Notes: generated by a model from the letters alone, not told the origin. Positions 7,924 to 15,078 are shown, counted from the stretch's first letter. The stretch is DNA of 21,660 nt from Pseudomonadota bacterium (GCA_022571175.1 JACZYI010000009.1:1-21660); one strand, 5' to 3'. Translations and numbers: made by a program.

Positions 7924-9348
7924 ATGCCAGTCTTTAAGGATCTAACACCGGCCAGCCTGGCCAAGGTGATCGAGGAAAATAATGTGGAATGGGTGGACTT
8001 GCGCTTCACCGACCCGCGCGGCAAATGGCAGCATTTGTCCATGTGCGCCGATATCATGGATGAGGACATGCTCGGGGATGGTATTATGTTCGACGGCTCC
8101 TCAATCTCGGGCTGGAAGGCCATTAACGAGTCTGACATGATCTTGCGGCCCGACCTCTATTCCGCCCAGATGGACCCCTTCACCGCTGCCCCCACGCTGA
8201 TATTATTCTGTGACATTGACGAGCCTTCCACCGGGCAGTCCTATGGCCGCGATCCGCGCTCCACCGCCCGGCGCGCTGAGGACTATCTGAAATTTACCGG
8301 CCTTGGCGATACCGCCTATTTTGGACCCGAGCCCGAGTTTTTCGTGTTCGATGATGTGCGCTTTGAAGTGACCTATGGCCGGGCCAGCTATTCAGTGGAT
8401 GATGTGGAAGGTCCGTATAACTCTGCCACCCGCTATGAAGAAGGCAACGCCGGTCACCGGCCCGCCATCAAGGGCGGCTATTTCCCGGTAGCACCCGTGG
8501 ATTCAACCTCCGACTTGCGCGCTGAAATGGTCGCCACCATGAAGAGCATGGGGCTTTCCATGGACAAGCATCACCATGAAGTGGCCCCCTCCCAGCACGA
8601 GCTGGGCATTACCTATACCACCTTGCTGGAGATGGCCGACCAGGTGCAGATCTATAAATATGTGGTGCATCAGGTGGCCCACAGCTTTGGCAAGACCGCC
8701 ACCTTCATGCCAAAACCGGTTGAAGGCGATAACGGCTCGGGCATGCATGTGCATCAATCCATCTGGAAAGACGGCAAGCCGCTGTTTGCGGGCTCGGGCT
8801 ATGCGGATCTATCCGAGCTCGCGCTCCATTATATCGGCGGCATCATTCGCCACGCAAAATCGCTGAATGCCTTTACCAACCCCACCACCAACAGCTACAA
8901 GCGCCTGACGCCGGGTTTTGAAGCGCCGGTGCTGCTGGCCTACTCCAGCCGCAACCGTTCGGCCTCCTGCCGCATTCCTTACGGTGCCAGTCCCAACGCC
9001 AAACGTGTGGAAGTGCGTTTCCCCGATGCCTCTGCCAATCCCTATCTGGCCTTTTCCGCCATGCTCATGGCCGGGCTTGACGGCATTGAAAACAAGATAA
9101 ACCCCGGGGACGCCATGGATAAAGACCTCTATGCCCTGCCGCCGGAAGAGCTGGAAGACATACCAACGGTGGCGGGCTCGCTGCGCGAAGCGCTGGAAGT
9201 TCTCGATGATGACCGGGACTATCTGAAAAAAGGTGATGTTTTCACCGATGACCAGATCAATGCCTATCAGGCCTTGAAATGGGAGGAAGTGGCCGAATTT
9301 GAACTCTCGCCCCATCCGGTGGAATTCAAAATGTATTACAGCGTTTAA
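7924..9348 (+). CDS. glnA: Glutamine synthetase, type I (adenylylated beta subgroup)
   Basis: The protein makes glutamine from glutamate, ammonia and ATP as a cytosolic dodecamer. It has 474 residues, standard for GSI-beta. Visible motifs include the N-terminal MFDGSSISGW (55-64), the metal/glutamate-site segment FGPEPEFFVFDD (133-144), the ATP-site segment GSGMHVHQS (271-279), NRSASCRIP (344-352) and the catalytic-loop region. The adenylylation site is Tyr403 in DKDLYALPPEEL, so activity should be shut down by GlnE under nitrogen excess, with PII-UMP as the signal. A strong GGGGGAA site precedes the ATG. Transcription comes from the promoter upstream of glnB. The gene is followed by two stem-loops and the accessory module. 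Confidence 0.98.
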   Translation: MPVFKDLTPASLAKVIEENNVEWVDLRFTDPRGKWQHLSMCADIMDEDMLGDGIMFDGSSISGWKAINESDMILRPDLYSAQMDPFTAAPTLILFCDIDEPSTGQSYGRDPRSTARRAEDYLKFTGLGDTAYFGPEPEFFVFDDVRFEVTYGRASYSVDDVEGPYNSATRYEEGNAGHRPAIKGGYFPVAPVDSTSDLRAEMVATMKSMGLSMDKHHHEVAPSQHELGITYTTLLEMADQVQIYKYVVHQVAHSFGKTATFMPKPVEGDNGSGMHVHQSIWKDGKPLFAGSGYADLSELALHYIGGIIRHAKSLNAFTNPTTNSYKRLTPGFEAPVLLAYSSRNRSASCRIPYGASPNAKRVEVRFPDASANPYLAFSAMLMAGLDGIENKINPGDAMDKDLYALPPEELEDIPTVAGSLREALEVLDDDRDYLKKGDVFTDDQINAYQALKWEEVAEFELSPHPVEFKMYYSV

Positions 9349-9360
9349 TTTTTTAAATTA

Positions 9361-9401
9361 TCGTTCAGACGGCACTGAGCCTTACGGGCCATAAGGCCCG
9401 G
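9361..9401 (-). repeat. Left arm of a 41-bp imperfect inverted repeat
   Basis: Read on the minus strand, this element begins CCGGGCCTTATGGCC and ends CGTCTGAACGA. It matches 36 of 41 bases, with no gaps, to the plus strand at 11740-11780. Internally it forms a hairpin GCCTTA-N7-TAAGGC (9379-9397). The two arms face outward and bracket the M23 module. This arm starts 12 bases after the glnA stop, so it may also serve as a transcript end, but no T-run follows. Confidence 0.75.
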
Positions 9402-9402
9402 C

Positions 9403-9428
9403 GGCCACCAATTCTTAATTTGGTGGCC
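9403..9428. repeat. Nine-base-pair perfect stem-loop
   Basis: GGCCACCAA (9403-9411) pairs with TTGGTGGCC (9420-9428) around an 8-base loop, immediately next to the inverted-repeat arm. It could block or end transcripts from glnA or from the opposite-strand module. Neither side has the U-run of a standard intrinsic terminator, so the role is open. Confidence 0.5.
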
Positions 9429-9446
9429 TTACCTCGGCTGCGCCTC

Positions 9447-9537
9447 GGGCGGGGCATAGTCTGGTTCCCCCAATATCAAGCGTCTGGTCATGGGCGAGAC
9501 AAAACCGGCGAGCTTGAACTAGAATTTCGCTTCACGC
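9447..9537 (-). pseudogene. Decayed fragment of an M23-peptidase gene paralogue
   Basis: On the minus strand this stretch reads EAKF*FKLAGFVSP and then MTRRLILGEPDYAPPE. It corresponds to residues 167-196 of the intact M23 protein upstream (EARLRFELAGFVSP, MTRRLILSQPDYAPPE). There is an in-frame stop, and homology ends abruptly on both sides. A 29-base block (9481-9509) is identical to 11040-11068. The fragment covers only part of the central domain, with no catalytic region, so it cannot encode a working peptidase. It is best read as the remnant of a second copy left by duplication and deletion, or by recombination. Confidence 0.8.
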
Positions 9538-9550
9538 CTCCAACGGATTC

Positions 9551-10186
9551 TTAATCGTACATGTTCGGGTCGGGCATGGGACCTTCGGTTTCTGCAAAGC
9601 AAAAGTTTATTTCGATTTTCAACGCCCCATTTACATCATCCAGCCGACAGGCAAAATATTTTCTCATCCATTCAAACATGAAAAAAGCTAAAGACTGAGT
9701 CTGGTCCTCATAGATTTCAGGAATAAAATAAAGAAAAATAGTATCGTTCGGCATGTCTTCGACTAGAAGCTTAAGTTTTCCCTGCGAATAAATATCCCAC
9801 ATGGTTTTATATCCGCGGTCTTCATAGGTGTCACGGCCAAAAGCCATGTCGTAAAATTCTTGGTGTAATGTCACGCCATCGTCACTAAAAAACAGAGGCG
9901 ATTCCAGTAAGGACAACAATCCATGCTCATCACTTTTTTCAATCGCAGTCAATAATCGCTCAGCAAAGGCCTGTTCCCTCGCATTTGGAGTCCTCATAGC
10001 AGGCAAGACAAATGGCTCGCTATCATTTTCCTGCGCTTCTAGTGACGTATCTTCTAAATTTAGATGTGCAAGGGCAACGAGGCTATCCGTCGTTGTGAAT
10101 ACCCATATTGCGCTAGCCAGAGCAACTGCACGGAAAGGAATCGATCGCCAGCTTGCAAGTCTCTTTATTATAAAAAGGTGACTCAT
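9551..10186 (-). CDS. Protein of unknown function with a signal-like N-terminus; possible immunity partner of the M23 peptidase
   Basis: I do not recognise the family. The 211-residue product begins with a basic segment (IIKRLASWRSIPFR) followed by a hydrophobic stretch (AVALASAIWVFTT) to about residue 40. This suggests a signal peptide or membrane anchor, so the rest is probably periplasmic. The body is acidic, with a helical segment (REQAFAERLLTAIEKSDEHG) and an aromatic-rich part (DTIFLYFIPEIYED, LAFFMFEWMRKYF), and it ends in DPNMYD. No catalytic motif is evident. It follows the M23 gene by 63 bases on the same strand and is probably co-transcribed; the ribosome-binding site is weak (GAGAG). 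Base composition is visibly more AT-rich than in glnA or parE. A small exported protein after a wall hydrolase suggests an inhibitor or immunity role, but this is inference from position only. Confidence 0.6.
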   Translation of the reverse strand: MSHLFIIKRLASWRSIPFRAVALASAIWVFTTTDSLVALAHLNLEDTSLEAQENDSEPFVLPAMRTPNAREQAFAERLLTAIEKSDEHGLLSLLESPLFFSDDGVTLHQEFYDMAFGRDTYEDRGYKTMWDIYSQGKLKLLVEDMPNDTIFLYFIPEIYEDQTQSLAFFMFEWMRKYFACRLDDVNGALKIEINFCFAETEGPMPDPNMYD

Positions 10187-10249
10187 TTAGAATTTTACTC
10201 TCTTTTTTGAATTTGAAACACCCAAATGTAACTCAAATAACTCGAATTA

Positions 10250-11590
10250 TCATGGATTTTTAAATCTAAATGGGAATTCGGACAAATGTTTATATTGAGG
10301 GTCAACAGGATTAACTGTTCTGCCATTAGGACCAGAGCTTTTGGTCCGAAACGTATAATGGAGATGAGGGTGTAGGGTTCCAGATCCATCTGATACACCC
10401 ACAGCCTGCCCCGCTATAACTTGATCGCCAACGGAAACAAATGCTTTGACGTGAGCATAACCACCAGTGCTGCCGTCAAAATAGGTTATTATCAGTTGAT
10501 TTATGCCACCCGGAGCCTGCCCCACCTCGATTACTTCGCCCGCAAGAACCGCATATACGCTCTCGCCCAATCTGGCTCTAATATCCACACCATTATGGGG
10601 CCCAGTTTTCCTTTGCACACCAAATTTATCGGTAACTAACAAATGATCGGTTGGCCATTTTCTGGGTGCATCGCGAAACTGTATGTTCATTGTTTGCAAG
10701 CTAGCTCCAACGGTTTGATTTATGCGCAAGGCCGCACCTGAAAGAGCAGCATGTTCTATATCACCGATGGATGTGCCGAGTACGCCCGTGTTGGCAAGGT
10801 TGATGCAGCCCTGCACCATGGCCTTGAGGAGCTTGTCCGAAGGGCATTGGGAAAGACCGATGCTCTTTAATTCTGCTGCTGTGGGTTCTTTGCGATTGGT
10901 GAGGGATGCGTAGCTTTGGGTTGACTGGAATATCAAACTCTCATCACTGCCCACATTCCAACCCCCGGCGGATTCGATCTGCTCACACACAAGGCCGATT
11001 ACTTCAGGGGGCGCATAATCCGGTTGGCTCAATATGAGCCGTCTGGTCATGGGCGAGACAAAACCGGCCAGTTCAAAGCGGAGCCGGGCTTCGAACCGGC
11101 CTTGCGGGCTAATGGTGACTTCTTTCAGCACCAGATAGAGTTTGGTTTTCATATTGATGCGACGAATGACTTGCGATAGGGATGCGGCGAGCTTTGTGGG
11201 CAGAGGGGATTTCAACTCCACCCGGGTTATCTCTGATCTCGCCTGGGTTTCAATCTCGGAGGGTGGAATATCGGGTACAAACACAGCAGTGGTGCCCTTG
11301 ATGCCCTCAAGACCAATCAGCGATATGGGAATGCCCATCCTGTTCATTTTGGATAAAATAGGTGTATAGGGCCTGATGATCCCGGTTACCGGCTCTCCCG
11401 CACATTGCTGGGTCATGCGGATAGATTTCACCAACTCGGGCGAATTCAGGCCATCGATCATGCCTTGATAAAGGTCTTTCATACCGAAATTGGTCTGCAC
11501 CCGAATGTGAGAGATGGTCACTTGGATGGCAGACACGTCATGGCGGTCGTTTTTACCTCCATCACCAACGGAAGATGTAATTCTAGGCAT
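10250..11590 (-). CDS. LytM/M23 zinc metallopeptidase with N-terminal peptidoglycan-binding-like domain
   Basis: This is a predicted peptidoglycan endopeptidase of 446 residues. Residues about 7-80 resemble a PG_binding_1 repeat: SVGDGGKNDRHDVSAIQ, then IDGLNSPELVKSIRMTQQ and PVTGIIRPYTPIL. A central region of about 200 residues is unrecognised. The C-terminal M23 domain (about 315-430) has the full metal and catalytic set: H332 and D336 in HNGVD, H380 in GGYAHV, and H409 and H411 in HPHLHY. No signal peptide or membrane segment precedes these domains, which is unusual for a wall hydrolase. Export would need a specialised secretion route or lysis. A GGAG site lies upstream of the ATG at 11590, and a palindromic operator-like site lies 48-75 bases upstream. 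The decayed fragment at 9447-9537 comes from the same family. Product class is secure; biological role is not. Confidence 0.85.
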   Translation of the reverse strand: MPRITSSVGDGGKNDRHDVSAIQVTISHIRVQTNFGMKDLYQGMIDGLNSPELVKSIRMTQQCAGEPVTGIIRPYTPILSKMNRMGIPISLIGLEGIKGTTAVFVPDIPPSEIETQARSEITRVELKSPLPTKLAASLSQVIRRINMKTKLYLVLKEVTISPQGRFEARLRFELAGFVSPMTRRLILSQPDYAPPEVIGLVCEQIESAGGWNVGSDESLIFQSTQSYASLTNRKEPTAAELKSIGLSQCPSDKLLKAMVQGCINLANTGVLGTSIGDIEHAALSGAALRINQTVGASLQTMNIQFRDAPRKWPTDHLLVTDKFGVQRKTGPHNGVDIRARLGESVYAVLAGEVIEVGQAPGGINQLIITYFDGSTGGYAHVKAFVSVGDQVIAGQAVGVSDGSGTLHPHLHYTFRTKSSGPNGRTVNPVDPQYKHLSEFPFRFKNP

Positions 11591-11637
11591 AATAAAAGCT
11601 CCAAATAAGTTAAAAGAGAACCGTACATACGCCTATA

Positions 11638-11665
11638 TGACACATTAATCGATATAAATGTGCCA
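11638..11665. promoter_or_regulatory. Operator-like palindrome upstream of the M23 gene
   Basis: TGACACATT (11638-11646) and AATGTGCCA (11657-11665) form a dyad around ten AT-rich bases, with one mismatch in nine pairs. It abuts a minus-strand TATAGG (11637-11632) that could be the -10 element of the M23 gene, a position typical for a repressor site. It does not match CRP/FNR, LexA or CtrA consensus. The whole gap between the M23 gene and the next gene (11591-11893) holds only this dyad and the right inverted-repeat arm. Confidence 0.4.
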
Positions 11666-11739
11666 AATGGGTTATAATTGTGGAATCCGGGCGTTACGAA
11701 GCAGGCGCGCCATTTCTTGGCTCTAAAATAATCAGGGTA

Positions 11740-11780
11740 CCGGGCCTTATGGCCAGTAAGGCTTAGTGTCGTCTAAGCGA
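11740..11780 (+). repeat. Right arm of the 41-bp imperfect inverted repeat
   Basis: The plus strand from CCGGGCCTTATGGCC to TAAGCGA matches 36 of 41 bases of the minus strand at 9401-9361. The hairpin GCCTTA-N7-TAAGGC is kept (11744-11762), and most differences are transitions. It lies between the divergent M23 gene and the gene at 11894 and closes the accessory module on this side. No target-site duplication is obvious next to either arm. Confidence 0.75.
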
Positions 11781-11893
11781 GGCCAGAAATTATTTTATAA
11801 TATATTATTCTTTACTGGTCAGACTCCGCCGTGGTGGGGTGCAGTCCTTTGGTGATTTGTCCCGTGAAAATATTGACCGCTGGTGTGGATAGA

Positions 11894-12499
11894 ATGAACT
11901 CAATAGAGAGAGATAATCTCAAGAAGCGTTTTCAGGGCACCAACATCAGCCCCGAGAGTTTTCTTGCCACCGACTATCTCAATCATTTCAATGAAATCTT
12001 CATGCTCCTGGAAATGGTGGCGGATATGCCGGACATGCCCGAGATGGTGAACGAGCTGGAGTATTGGAAATTCAGAACCTATCAGGAGCATTTTGCCGAG
12101 AGCCAGTTGGCCGAAGGCCCGCTTGCGATCAAGGCCTATGAGGCCAGCGCCGATGACTATCGCCTGCCCTTTGACAAGCTGACAGGAATTTTAAGACAAT
12201 TGATTGTGGTGACTATCAGCGAAGCCAAGGGGGCTGTGATTCTGAATGAACCCGAGCGCATGGCCCAATCCATTCACAACTCACTGGCTATGATGCAACG
12301 CCTCCACGGTGCCATGAACTGCATTATCCATGACCAGGCAGACCTCCTGGATCAGGATGCCATCGACCAGTTGATGGTGGATTCAAGCGATGTCTTCACT
12401 CCCGGTCAGACTGCAGACGGGGTTGAGGGAGACTGTGGCAGCCCGGAAACCCTGTCGGAGCAGGATGCCATCGACCGGCTGATGGCGGATATGAGCTAG
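11894..12499 (+). CDS. Conserved-looking alphaproteobacterial protein with duplicated QDAID-LM motif, function unknown
   Basis: I do not know a named family for this 201-residue, acidic, probably cytosolic protein. The N-terminal part (about 20-110) is helical and includes TDYLNHFNEIFMLLEMVADM, YQEHFAESQLAEGPLAIKAY and LPFDKLTGILRQLIV. It resembles uncharacterised alphaproteobacterial proteins I recall having a similar HFNE-LLEM core. The C-terminal part carries two copies of one motif, LLDQDAIDQLM (151-161) and LSEQDAIDRLM (187-197), which resemble the LSQDEIDALL peptide at the FliM N-terminus that binds CheY. A chemotaxis or motor-related role is therefore conceivable. I place the start at the ATG at 11894. 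A GTG at 11831 would add 21 residues but has no ribosome-binding site. It converges with the next gene. Confidence 0.7.
   Translation: MNSIERDNLKKRFQGTNISPESFLATDYLNHFNEIFMLLEMVADMPDMPEMVNELEYWKFRTYQEHFAESQLAEGPLAIKAYEASADDYRLPFDKLTGILRQLIVVTISEAKGAVILNEPERMAQSIHNSLAMMQRLHGAMNCIIHDQADLLDQDAIDQLMVDSSDVFTPGQTADGVEGDCGSPETLSEQDAIDRLMADMS
12350..12489 (+). repeat. Intragenic direct repeat encoding the QDAID-LM motif
   Basis: Bases 12350-12381 and 12458-12489 agree at 28 of 32 positions with a period of 108 bases (36 codons). The match is in frame, so the duplication created the second copy of the peptide motif. Confidence 0.7.
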
Positions 12500-12518
12500 G
12501 CCGGAAGGCCCGATTTTT
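12499..12518 (+). terminator. Weak intrinsic terminator between convergent genes
   Basis: GGCC-GGAA-GGCC forms a short stem closed by a GNRA-type loop, followed by CGATTTTT. It overlaps the last base of the stop codon of the plus-strand gene. The stem is only four pairs, so efficiency is doubtful. Confidence 0.35.
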
Positions 12519-12532
12519 ATCCGGTGTGTCGC

Positions 12533-12850
12533 CTAATTCTTTCTCAGGAAATCAGACCGGCGGCGTTGATGATCGGTCTTGTCCCGGACACCCGGTTCAC
12601 GTTCGTCGCGCAGAAAAACGATGGTATCCAGAAGCGCCACAACTGAGAGAATTTTGGTCTGGGGAAATGTCCCTGACTTGGTAATGACCGCGTGGGGAAT
12701 CTCGCAGACGGATGATTTGTACAGGCGCTCCACCACCCAGACGGTCTGGCCCATGCCGACCTGGTAAAACCGATCACCCGGCTCCACCAGATCAATTTCC
12801 GGGTAAGTCGCGGGCTTTGTCCCCTGAAATATGCGCTTGAAAATATTCAT
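12533..12850 (-). CDS. Small protein of unknown function with a CtrA-type box upstream
   Basis: This 105-residue protein has no signal peptide or membrane segment. It begins MNIFKRIFQGTKPATYPEID. The recognisable core is a compact beta-like domain, PGDRFYQVGMGQTVWVVERLY followed by EIPHAVITKSG and LLDTIVFLRDER, and it ends in a basic tail (DHQRRRSDFLRKN). I cannot assign a family. The ATG at 12850 is chosen over a GTG at 12856, and a GGGTGG stretch lies immediately upstream. A TTAAC-N6-TTAAC site about 50-60 bases upstream suggests control by the cell-cycle regulator CtrA. It converges with the QDAID-motif gene, 33 bases apart, and diverges from parE. Confidence 0.65.
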   Translation of the reverse strand: MNIFKRIFQGTKPATYPEIDLVEPGDRFYQVGMGQTVWVVERLYKSSVCEIPHAVITKSGTFPQTKILSVVALLDTIVFLRDEREPGVRDKTDHQRRRSDFLRKN

Positions 12851-12898
12851 AACCACCCGTGCGTTTATTCTTTATGGGACTATGGTGCACCTGCGGCG

Positions 12899-12913
12899 TT
12901 AAGAATTTGTTAA
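12899..12913 (-). promoter_or_regulatory. CtrA-type binding site
   Basis: The minus strand carries TTAAC-AAATTC-TTAAC (the last C is at 12898), which fits the CtrA full-site consensus TTAA-N7-TTAAC at every defined base. Read on the plus strand it also satisfies TTAA-N7-TTAA. It lies about 50 bases upstream of the small gene starting at 12850, and about 65 bases upstream of the candidate parE -35. Binding is predicted, not shown. Confidence 0.55.
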
Positions 12914-12977
12914 ACATCATAAATGCGGGTGAGAGAGCAGGACTGGTGAGAAAATTGCGGAAAAACACAAGATGTTG

Positions 12978-13006
12978 TTGTTGGATGCCCTTCCCTCCCC
13001 TATATT
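12978..13006 (+). promoter_or_regulatory. Candidate promoter of parE
   Basis: TTGTTG (12978-12983) and TATATT (13001-13006) are spaced by 17 bases. The predicted start near 13013 leaves a leader of about 46 bases to the parE ATG. Confidence 0.45.
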
Positions 13007-13058
13007 GGCCATAAATAAGGCTTGTATTGGCAGCCATTGAAGCTGGAATTTTGAACCC

Positions 13059-15038
13059 ATGAGCGACCTTTTTTCTGAAAACAGCAAAACCAGCGCCGAT
13101 TATTCGGCCAAGGACATCGAGGTGCTTGAGGGCCTGGAGCCGGTTCGGAAGCGTCCGGGCATGTATATTGGCGGCACCGATAAAGCCGCCCTTCATCATT
13201 TGCCAGCAGAGGTTCTCGATAATGCCATGGATGAGGCGGTGGCCGGACATGCCAGCCGCATAGAAGTGGAACTGATGGAAGACGGTTCGCTGGAAATATC
13301 TGACAACGGGCGCGGCATTCCGGTGGATCCCCACCCCAAATTCAAGGATATCTCAGCACTCGAAGTGATTATGACCACGCTCCATTCGGGCGGCAAATTC
13401 GAGGCCGGTGCCTATCAAACCGCGGGGGGGTTGCACGGGGTCGGGGTCTCGGTGGTGAACGCGCTCTCGGAATGGATGGATGTGGAAGTAGCCCGCGAGC
13501 GCCAGCTCTACCGGCAATCCTATGCCCGGGGCAAGCCCACCAGCAAACTCAAAAAATGCGGCACGGTGCAAAACCGGCGTGGCACCACTATCCGTTTCAA
13601 GCCTGATGTGGAGATTTTTGGAAAAGACGTGGAATTCTCGCCCAACCGGCTTTATAGGCTGGCACGCTCCAAAGCCTATTTGTTCAAGGGCGTGGAAATT
13701 CGCTGGCGCTGTGCCCAAGCCCTGATTGCCGAGAAGGACGACACACCAACCGAAGCGGTGATGCATTTTCCGGGCGGGCTCTCTGATTTTCTGGAGGAAT
13801 CGCTCAAGGATCGCCCGCTGGTGACCGAAGAGTTGTTTGCGGACCGGGCCGAGTTTGCCGATGGTCGGGGCCGGGCCGAATGGGCGGTTGCCTGGCCGCA
13901 GTTCGGCGATGGTGCAGCCAATTATTATTGCAATACAGTGCCCACGCCCGATGGTGGCACCCATGAATCCGGGTTTCGCTCGGCGCTGCTGAAAAGCCTG
14001 CGAGCCCATGGTGAGCTGGTGGGCGATAAAAAAGCCAGTGCCATTTCGGGCGATGACATCTTGGGCACCAGCTGCATAATGCTCTCCATTTTCATTCACG
14101 ACCCGCAGTTCCAGGGCCAGACCAAAGACCGGCTTTCCACCGCAAGCGCGGCAAAGCTGGTGGAAGGTGCGGTTAAAGACCGCTTTGATATCTGGCTCTC
14201 GTCCGCCCCCGACCGGGCCAATGCGCTTCTCAGATCCATACTTGAGCGCACCGAGGAGCGCCTGCGCCGACGCGAGGAACGCGAGATCAAGCGCAAAACC
14301 GCGGTTGGTCACCGCAAGCTGCGTCTGCCGGGCAAGCTGACCGATTGCAGCAATAACGCGCCTGAGGGAACGGAACTGTTCATCGTCGAAGGCGATAGTG
14401 CCGGGGGCTCGGCCAAACAGGCCCGAAACCGGAAAACCCAGGCCATTTTGCCCATTCGCGGAAAAATATTGAATGTGGCTTCGGCCGCCGCCAACAAAAT
14501 ATCTGCCAATCAGGAAATCGCCGATTTGAACCTGGCGCTCGGCTGCGGTTCTCGTGATCGCTTCAGCCTCAAGAATTTACGCTATGAGCGCATTATTATC
14601 ATGACCGATGCTGATGTGGATGGCGCTCATATCGCCACACTTCTGATGACTTTTTTCTTCAAGGAAATGCCGGGACTGGTGGAAGCGGGGCATTTATTCC
14701 TGGCCCAGCCGCCGCTCTATCGCATCGCCCAGGGCGGCAAGGTAATATATGCCCGCGACGATGAGCATCGCGAGGCGCTGATGAAATCGGAATTTTCAGG
14801 CCGGGGCAAGGTGGATACATCGCGCTTCAAGGGGCTTGGGGAAATGCCACCCCGGCAATTGAAAGAGACCACCATGGACCCGAACAACCGCACGCTGTTG
14901 CAGATCAAACTGCCCGAGGATTATGAGGGCAGGAATGACACCGCCAAACTGGTGGAGGATCTGATGGGCAAAAAGCCTGAAAAACGCTTCGAATTCATCC
15001 TCGAGAATGCGGAATTCGCCAAGGGTGTCGATATTTAA
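13059..15038 (+). CDS. parE: DNA topoisomerase IV subunit B
   Basis: ParE is the ATPase and TOPRIM subunit of topoisomerase IV, which with ParC decatenates daughter chromosomes. The 659-residue protein has the GHKL ATP site: N55 in LDNAMDEA, DNGRGIP (82-88) and GGLHGVG (123-129). The transducer domain contains QTKDRLST, as in ParE rather than GyrB (which usually reads QTKTKLG). The TOPRIM domain has EGDSAGG (444-450) and the metal-binding DADVDGAHI (517-525), with PIRGKILNV between. No GyrB-type insert is present, which also supports ParE. The start at MSDLFSEN precedes the conserved DIEVLEGLEPVRKRPGMYIG. parC is not in the window. The DEAD-box helicase gene follows 71 bases later but has its own promoter. 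Confidence 0.96.
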   Translation: MSDLFSENSKTSADYSAKDIEVLEGLEPVRKRPGMYIGGTDKAALHHLPAEVLDNAMDEAVAGHASRIEVELMEDGSLEISDNGRGIPVDPHPKFKDISALEVIMTTLHSGGKFEAGAYQTAGGLHGVGVSVVNALSEWMDVEVARERQLYRQSYARGKPTSKLKKCGTVQNRRGTTIRFKPDVEIFGKDVEFSPNRLYRLARSKAYLFKGVEIRWRCAQALIAEKDDTPTEAVMHFPGGLSDFLEESLKDRPLVTEELFADRAEFADGRGRAEWAVAWPQFGDGAANYYCNTVPTPDGGTHESGFRSALLKSLRAHGELVGDKKASAISGDDILGTSCIMLSIFIHDPQFQGQTKDRLSTASAAKLVEGAVKDRFDIWLSSAPDRANALLRSILERTEERLRRREEREIKRKTAVGHRKLRLPGKLTDCSNNAPEGTELFIVEGDSAGGSAKQARNRKTQAILPIRGKILNVASAAANKISANQEIADLNLALGCGSRDRFSLKNLRYERIIIMTDADVDGAHIATLLMTFFFKEMPGLVEAGHLFLAQPPLYRIAQGGKVIYARDDEHREALMKSEFSGRGKVDTSRFKGLGEMPPRQLKETTMDPNNRTLLQIKLPEDYEGRNDTAKLVEDLMGKKPEKRFEFILENAEFAKGVDI

Positions 15039-15050
15039 TCCCCTTTCCGA

Positions 15051-15078
15051 TTGACAATGGGAGCGACCGCTCTATTTT
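15051..15078 (+). promoter_or_regulatory. Promoter of the first DEAD-box helicase gene
   Basis: A perfect TTGACA (15051-15056) and TATTTT (15073-15078) are separated by 16 bases. The predicted start near 15085 gives a short leader with an AAGGAA ribosome-binding site before the ATG at 15110. Confidence 0.6.

Noticed and set aside
9361..11780. Insertion sequence
   Set aside because: Inverted repeats are present, but no transposase gene or target-site duplication is visible, so I call only the repeats.
13353..14312. Long open frame (319 codons) on the minus strand inside parE
   Set aside because: It is the antisense shadow of a high-GC conserved gene; the translation resembles no protein domain and parE motifs cover the same bases.
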